Made by a program: the position numbers and the translations under genes
Part shown: in pieces, positions 42,702 to 47,346 of the stretch
How the letters are laid out: every line of letters begins with the position of its first letter
Numbering within the stretch: the first letter of the stretch is position 1
Source of the DNA: Clostridiales bacterium
GTDB taxonomy: Bacteria > Bacillota > Clostridia > Oscillospirales > Oscillospiraceae
Assembly: GCA_022772525.1 (NCBI GenBank)
Contig: JALFAD010000087.1
Location: 1-47,346 of the forward strand
Reading direction: 5' to 3'
DNA length: 47,346 bases
Notes under the pieces: generated by a model
The model's input: only the letters and a program-made list of their open reading frames with translations
The model's database searches: none
Told to the model about the DNA's origin: nothing

Positions 42702-43018
42702 ATGGCTTCCTCCTTGAGAACCGTCTCGCCGTTGGCAACCAGCTGGCGCAGGCGGTTTAATTCGTTTTTCAGCACTTCCAGCCCCTTTGCGGTCAGCTGG
42801 TATTCCTTTTTCCTACTGTTTTCGTCCACAGGCAGGGGGGCGATCCACCCTTTGTCGCACAGGGAAGTCAGCGCGCCGTAGAGGGTGCCCGCCGCCAGCC
42901 GCACCCGCCCGCCGGACAGGGCCTCCGTGCGCTGCATGATGCCGTAGCCATGCTGGGGGGTGTACAGGGACAGTAAAATATAGTAGGTGGATTCGGTCAG
43001 AACCGGATTGTCGTTCAA
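42698..43018 (-). CDS. PadR family transcriptional regulator
   Basis: The 106-residue winged-helix protein has TESTYYILLSLYTPQHGYGIMQ and the PadR signature VRLAAGTLYGALTSLCDKGWI. It is a short, PadR-s1-like form. The start is TTG 43018, with AGGAGG seven bases upstream; no ATG fits. It lies first in a two-gene operon and very likely binds the palindrome in its own promoter at 43063-43081, so it would repress itself and the DUF2812 gene. Confidence 0.9.
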   Translation of the reverse strand: MNDNPVLTESTYYILLSLYTPQHGYGIMQRTEALSGGRVRLAAGTLYGALTSLCDKGWIAPLPVDENSRKKEYQLTAKGLEVLKNELNRLRQLVANGETVLKEEAI

Positions 43019-43060
43019 GAAAATGCCTCCTTTACATCGACACTCGATATAACGGATAGA

Positions 43061-43089
43061 AGTATATCGCAAGACGATATAAAAGTCAA
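43061..43089 (-). promoter_or_regulatory. padR promoter with operator in the spacer
   Basis: On the minus strand, TTGACT (43084-43089), a 17-base spacer and TATACT (43061-43066). The perfect palindrome TATATCG-N5-CGATATA (43063-43081) fills the spacer and touches the -10 box. A further CGATATA half-site lies at 43045-43051. Confidence 0.82.
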
Positions 43090-43168
43090 GCATTTTTTGA
43101 ATGGTAACAAAAATCATCGGCCACTTGCAGAATTTGTAAAAATTTCTGGAAAATTTTTCTTTTAGTAG

Positions 43169-43197
43169 TTGCAATTCGGTGAACGATGTGTTACAAT
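43169..43197 (+). promoter_or_regulatory. Promoter of the Ig-like repeat protein gene
   Basis: TTGCAA (43169-43174), a 17-base spacer and TACAAT (43192-43197), 53 bases upstream of the start. Confidence 0.75.
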
Positions 43198-43249
43198 CAT
43201 GACAAATAGTTACAGACTATTGTGACAAGAACATAAGGAGGCTATTTCG

Positions 43250-46200
43250 ATGAAGAAACGTATTCTATCTATGCTTCTGGTGGTCGTCATGGTTCTGGCT
43301 CTGGTGCCCGTGCAGGCACTGGCGGATGGGGAGCTGAAGATCACAGGCACGAATTACATGGAACAGGGCAAATCGGTTACACTTACCCTGAGTGGTGCTA
43401 ATGCCACAGACACAATTACATGGAAGTCAAACGCAGAAGCCATTGCGACTGTTAGTTATGCGGAGACTGACCCCACTGTGTGCGAAGTCACCGGTGTCGA
43501 TGAGGGCAAGACGGACATTATCGCTACAGTCAATGGGGTAGAGAAGACCTATCCTGTTGCGGTCTACCGCAAAACCACAGAGATACCTGCGGTGACTACC
43601 ACAGACACGGTTGTGGATCTTAATGGCGGCACTGTGCAGCTGGAGTATACGGTCTCTAAGGGAACTGAGAGCCAGGAGGTAGTGCGCTGGCGTTCCTCGG
43701 ACAAGAAGGTTGCAACTGTCAACTGGAAGGGCGTGCTGACACCTGTCGCTGAGGGACATACGAACATCAGTGTGTTCTATAACGGACAGTGGTCTGATCC
43801 TGTGGACTTTGAAGTTAAGGACATGACAGAGAAACCCGTTCCTGTAAACAGCGTGAAAATTACCGGCGGTGTTTCCTCCCTGCTTAGAGGCGGTTCCATG
43901 CAGCTTGGCGTGGAAATTGAGCCCAAGGATGCGACCAACAAGACGGTTACATGGAGTATCAGCCCCGCCACCGCCGGTATCGTGACGAATGGTCTGGTTG
44001 AACTGACCAAGGATGGTACTGTGGACTCTGCCACCGTGACTGCGGAGTGCGATGGCAAGGAGGGTACCTTTACCTTTACCATCACCGACCCTGTTGGCAT
44101 TGAAAAGGTGATTGTCAGCCAGAAGGATGGTCTGAAGGAAGTGCCTGTGGGCGGCGCGCTGAAGCTGCAGGCCACTGTGGAACCGGATACTGCCACAGAT
44201 AAGACTGTCACATGGAGCAGCTCGAATACAAAAGTTGCCAAGGTTAATAAGAATGGGCTCGTCACTGGTATTGCCGCTTCCGAAGAAGTGATCATTACCG
44301 CTACCTGCGGAGATAAGAGCGATAGCTATACCCTGAAGGTGACGCCCGCCGCCCAGATTGTACTGGACCCCAATCTGCCCACTGCCATTCTGGCTGGCGA
44401 CAAGGTAGTGCTGAAGGCGGAGCTGGTGAACGCCGCGACCGGCGAGAAGCTGGACGCCAAGATCAGCTGGAAGCTGGCGAAGGAAACGGATGCGTACTAT
44501 GCGTCCGTGACCAACGGAACGCTGAATACCAAGTCCGATTTGCTGGATCGGTTCCCTATCGATGTGGTTGCGACGGTCGATAGCGCGAAATTTGACGCAG
44601 AGCCTGTTACATATACTGTGAATGTAGTTCCCAGAGCCAGCGCCATCACGCTGACCGTTGACGGCAAGAAGGTCAATGACAAGGAAACCGTTCTTAATCT
44701 GGAGGAGGAGAGCCCCAGCATTACCATCCAGTCCTCCGTTTCCCCCAGCAAGGCGGAACAGGGCGTGACATGGGAGCTTACCGGCGGCGCTGGTATCTAC
44801 AAAAAGACGATTGAGTCGGATGGCAGTCTGACGCTTACGCCAAGCGACAGCAACCGCACCGGTGTGATTACGGTCAAGGCTGTGGCGGACGATGGAATCG
44901 ATGTGTCCGCGACGACTACCGTCCGGTTTGAGAAGCAGGGCACAGGCATCCAGTTCAGCGAAAGTGATATCCAGCTCCGAGGCGGTGCTTCCGTGAATCT
45001 GGGTACCTATCTCGACCTGGGTGAGAACGGGAACAGCAGCACGGTTACCTGGACGTTTGCCGACGGCAAGACGGTTTACAAGGCGGGGGGCAAGCGGATT
45101 GCCACCCTCAGCAAGACCGGCAAGCTGACCACCAAGCCTGTGACGAAGTTCACGGAGTTGACGGTGATTGCGACCAATACAGTCAGCGGAAACCCTGCCA
45201 AGCTGACGGTTAACCTGTACCCCGCTACCAAGTCTATTAAGATTACTTCTGATGATTTGCCGGGCAAGACCATTGCCTTTGAGAAGAATACGTCTGACCG
45301 CACCTTCAGCCTGGCGGCAGAGGTAAAGCCCGACGGGCTGGATGGCGTCTGGGACCTGAACTGGTCCAGCTCTGACGAGAATATCGCAAAAGTGAAGCAG
45401 GACGGTACGCTGATTCTTAAGAACGCCGGTAAGGTGCGCATTACCTGCGAGACCACTGACGGCTCCAAGGTCAAGGGCTGCCTGTATCTGGAAATCACCA
45501 AGGATTCTGCGGATGTGAAAATTTCCGCTCCCGCCAAGACCCTGACCTCCGGCGAATCCATGAATCTGAAGGCGAAGGTTCTGACTGCCAACGACGTCAA
45601 GGCTGCCAATCAGAGTGTTATCTGGAGCATTGCTGATGAGTACGGCAACGAAACCAAGGCAGCCACCATCTTCCCCACCGGCAGAGTGACGGCAGGAGAT
45701 GTTGACCAGAGCACCAAGGTTGTGATTACCGCCACCTCTGTGCAGGATTCCAGCGTAAGCAGCACCCTCGAGCTGACCATTCTGCCCAATACCAGGAAAA
45801 CGCTGCATGTGAAGGCAGACGATGAACTGGTGAATGGCACCTATGCCATGAGTCTCAATGATTCCTGCGTGCTGGACGGCGTGTGGCTGAAGAGCAACAA
45901 GAACGCAACGGAGACCATGGCGGATGGCTGCACCTTCTTCAGCAGCAACACCAAGGTTGCGACTGTCGATGAAGAGCTGGGCGTTCTGACCGCCGTGGGC
46001 TACGGTACCTCCACCATTACGGTGCGGTGCTATGACCCCATCTACGATTCCAAGGCAGACAACCTGTACACCACGACCATTACCGTGAAGGTCTTGAAGA
46101 AGGTTGGCACGGTTACCATTGATGCGCCCGCTCTGAAGGACCTGCGCAGCGGCAAGAGCGCTACCCTGAAGGCTACCGCCTGGAGCGATTACGCCAACGG

Positions 46201-47263
46201 CGTCAAGGCTGACAACCAGAGCTTTACATGGGAAGTCACGGAGAACGGAAAGAAAACCGATGTTGCCGCTATCGACGCTAACGGCGTTCTGACCGCAAAG
46301 ACTGTGACGAAAAAGCACACTGTGGAGGTTAAGGCCATCTCCAAGGAGAGCGGTATCTTCGATACGGTTGCCTTTAACATCTTCCCCGCAGACAGCGTGA
46401 AGTTCTACTTTGTGCTGAACGGCGAGGAATACACCGGCACCCTGCCCGTTGACCTTGACAAGGGACTTTCCGGCCTGAAGGTCAGAATTCATACCGCATT
46501 TGCGGACAACAAGGGTAACATCACTGAGAACGACGATATTGTACCTGTTTCCTGGAGCACCAGCGATAAGACTGTCATCCAGATCAATGGAACCGGTCCT
46601 CAGGCGCTGAAGGTGGGTAAGGCTACTCTGACTGCTAAGTATAAGATTGGCAATACCACTTACGAGAGCAAAATCACCGCAATTGTAAACCGGACCATGG
46701 GCTCCATCAAGGAAATCACTCAGTCCAACATTCTGGTCGCCGGTAAGTCCACCTACATGCGTGCGGTGCCTGCCAACTCCAACGCAACCAATAAGAACGT
46801 TCTGTGGTATGTGGATGATGCTCCCGGTGAAGCCGTGAGCGCGGAGGATGTGGTTTCCATCAACCGCTATACCGGCAAGCTGAGCGCGAAGCGCGGTATT
46901 ACCGATCAGATTAAAGTTAAAGTGATCGCGGTTCCCGTTGATGGCTCTACTGAGAAAGCCGTAGAGGTGACCATCTATCCGCTGACCACCAAGGTGGAAA
47001 TCAAGCAGAGTGGCAAGGTCATCAACGGTACTACGGTATTGACCAAGCTTTCCGGCAGTACGCCGAGCTTCAGTGCATCCGCAAGCCCGGAGGGTGCCTA
47101 TGATAAGAGTTTCAAGTGGACCAGCAGCAACAAGCGCGTTGCGGAGGTCGATTCCGAGACCGGTGCTGTGACCATTAAGGGTGTCGGCAGGACCGTCATC
47201 AAGGTCGCCGCGTTGGATGGCTCCGGCAAGTACGCCAAGTTCACACTGCGCGTTACCAAGTAA
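43250..47263 (+). CDS. Large secreted protein of bacterial Ig-like (Big_2) repeats
   Basis: The 1337-residue protein has a signal peptide (MKKRILSMLLVVVMVLALVP, cleavage near VQALA) and then a chain of bacterial Ig-like domains of 80-110 residues, about a dozen. Each shows the Big_2 pattern, such as VTWSSSNTKVAKVNKNGLVTG, DLNWSSSDENIAKVKQDGTL, FKWTSSNKRVAEVDSETGAV. There is no LPxTG, SLH or membrane anchor at the end, which stops at FTLRVTK. It may be an adhesin, a wall-associated fibre or a partner for another anchor. The start follows AAGGAGG. Base composition is more A/T-rich than in the metabolic genes. Confidence 0.88.
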   Translation: MKKRILSMLLVVVMVLALVPVQALADGELKITGTNYMEQGKSVTLTLSGANATDTITWKSNAEAIATVSYAETDPTVCEVTGVDEGKTDIIATVNGVEKTYPVAVYRKTTEIPAVTTTDTVVDLNGGTVQLEYTVSKGTESQEVVRWRSSDKKVATVNWKGVLTPVAEGHTNISVFYNGQWSDPVDFEVKDMTEKPVPVNSVKITGGVSSLLRGGSMQLGVEIEPKDATNKTVTWSISPATAGIVTNGLVELTKDGTVDSATVTAECDGKEGTFTFTITDPVGIEKVIVSQKDGLKEVPVGGALKLQATVEPDTATDKTVTWSSSNTKVAKVNKNGLVTGIAASEEVIITATCGDKSDSYTLKVTPAAQIVLDPNLPTAILAGDKVVLKAELVNAATGEKLDAKISWKLAKETDAYYASVTNGTLNTKSDLLDRFPIDVVATVDSAKFDAEPVTYTVNVVPRASAITLTVDGKKVNDKETVLNLEEESPSITIQSSVSPSKAEQGVTWELTGGAGIYKKTIESDGSLTLTPSDSNRTGVITVKAVADDGIDVSATTTVRFEKQGTGIQFSESDIQLRGGASVNLGTYLDLGENGNSSTVTWTFADGKTVYKAGGKRIATLSKTGKLTTKPVTKFTELTVIATNTVSGNPAKLTVNLYPATKSIKITSDDLPGKTIAFEKNTSDRTFSLAAEVKPDGLDGVWDLNWSSSDENIAKVKQDGTLILKNAGKVRITCETTDGSKVKGCLYLEITKDSADVKISAPAKTLTSGESMNLKAKVLTANDVKAANQSVIWSIADEYGNETKAATIFPTGRVTAGDVDQSTKVVITATSVQDSSVSSTLELTILPNTRKTLHVKADDELVNGTYAMSLNDSCVLDGVWLKSNKNATETMADGCTFFSSNTKVATVDEELGVLTAVGYGTSTITVRCYDPIYDSKADNLYTTTITVKVLKKVGTVTIDAPALKDLRSGKSATLKATAWSDYANGVKADNQSFTWEVTENGKKTDVAAIDANGVLTAKTVTKKHTVEVKAISKESGIFDTVAFNIFPADSVKFYFVLNGEEYTGTLPVDLDKGLSGLKVRIHTAFADNKGNITENDDIVPVSWSTSDKTVIQINGTGPQALKVGKATLTAKYKIGNTTYESKITAIVNRTMGSIKEITQSNILVAGKSTYMRAVPANSNATNKNVLWYVDDAPGEAVSAEDVVSINRYTGKLSAKRGITDQIKVKVIAVPVDGSTEKAVEVTIYPLTTKVEIKQSGKVINGTTVLTKLSGSTPSFSASASPEGAYDKSFKWTSSNKRVAEVDSETGAVTIKGVGRTVIKVAALDGSGKYAKFTLRVTK

Positions 47264-47303
47264 GTTTCCCAAACCGCTGATTGCGAGGAAAGAGGAATGC
47301 GGG

Positions 47304-47335
47304 ACCCCCGGGGCTTTCAGCTCCGGGGGTTCTTG
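47304..47335 (+). terminator. Terminator of the Ig-like repeat protein gene
   Basis: ACCCCCGGGGCT (47304-47315) and AGCTCCGGGGGT (47319-47330) form a 12-bp stem with one G-U pair, followed by TTCTT. Confidence 0.8.
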
Positions 47336-47346
47336 CGCTGCACCTG

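Noticed and set aside
43427..47272. 1281-residue open frame on the minus strand across the Ig-repeat gene
   Set aside because: It has no signal, no recognisable domain and covers a gene with clear repeated domains and its own promoter on the plus strand.

Overview
The window looks like chromosomal DNA of an anaerobic, GC-rich member of the Clostridia, most like the Oscillospiraceae. The reasons are strong AGGAGG ribosome sites, frequent TTG and GTG starts, an SLH-domain protein, the acetylase branch of lysine synthesis (dapH, patA and an M20 deacetylase), and a carbon monoxide dehydrogenase/acetyl-CoA synthase locus. The lineage is inferred from gene content, not from a marker search.

Layout. 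1-1743 (+): the right end of an ECF-type Co/Ni importer (cbiQ, cbiO), cut by the window edge. 1799-5587 (+): a secreted SLH protein, a ZIP metal transporter, a DUF308 membrane protein, a phosphopantetheinyl transferase and tatD. 5627-9520 (-): an operon marR, iron alcohol dehydrogenase, aldehyde dehydrogenase, degV, with a two-site MarR-type operator and a 152-bp inverted-repeat element in its leader. 9814-12347 (-): rpsO-pnp with a long hairpin in the pnp leader. 12619-16333 (-): rlmA-type methyltransferase, prfA, tsaE, tsaB, upp. 16412-17089 (+): a secreted polysaccharide deacetylase.

17360-22354 (+) is the metabolic centre: cooS, cooC and acsB, that is CO dehydrogenase, its Ni-insertion ATPase and acetyl-CoA synthase. 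The cluster-A ligand set of AcsB is intact. The corrinoid protein and methyltransferase genes are not beside it. The Co/Ni importer at the left edge could supply the metals. Between cooS and cooC lies a set of repeats that can pair in two ways. Downstream of acsB lie three copies of a structured repeat of about 72 bp that folds as a multi-hairpin cloverleaf.

23023-27888 (-) is an uncharacterised four-gene cassette: an XRE-type regulator, a four-helix membrane protein, a zinc-ribbon protein and a lipoprotein. Two of its genes each carry a single-base frameshift in a short G/C run. 28208-35647 (-): hinT, a small export protein, then a tightly packed seven-gene operon murI-udk-HAD-DUF89-FAD oxidoreductase-DUF6020-gtrA. 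35955-38846 (+): a dicarboxylate-type symporter and an FAD-dependent protein, separated by a 163-bp MITE-like inverted repeat whose end abuts the promoter of the second gene. 38905-41931: two lysine genes (-) and dapH (+) from back-to-back promoters. 42008-43018: a 47-residue Cys/Asn/Trp-rich membrane peptide (+) and a DUF2812-PadR pair (-) with a PadR-type operator in its promoter. 43250-47263 (+): a 1337-residue secreted protein made of bacterial Ig-like repeats.

No tRNA, rRNA, CRISPR array, transposase or phage gene was recognised.
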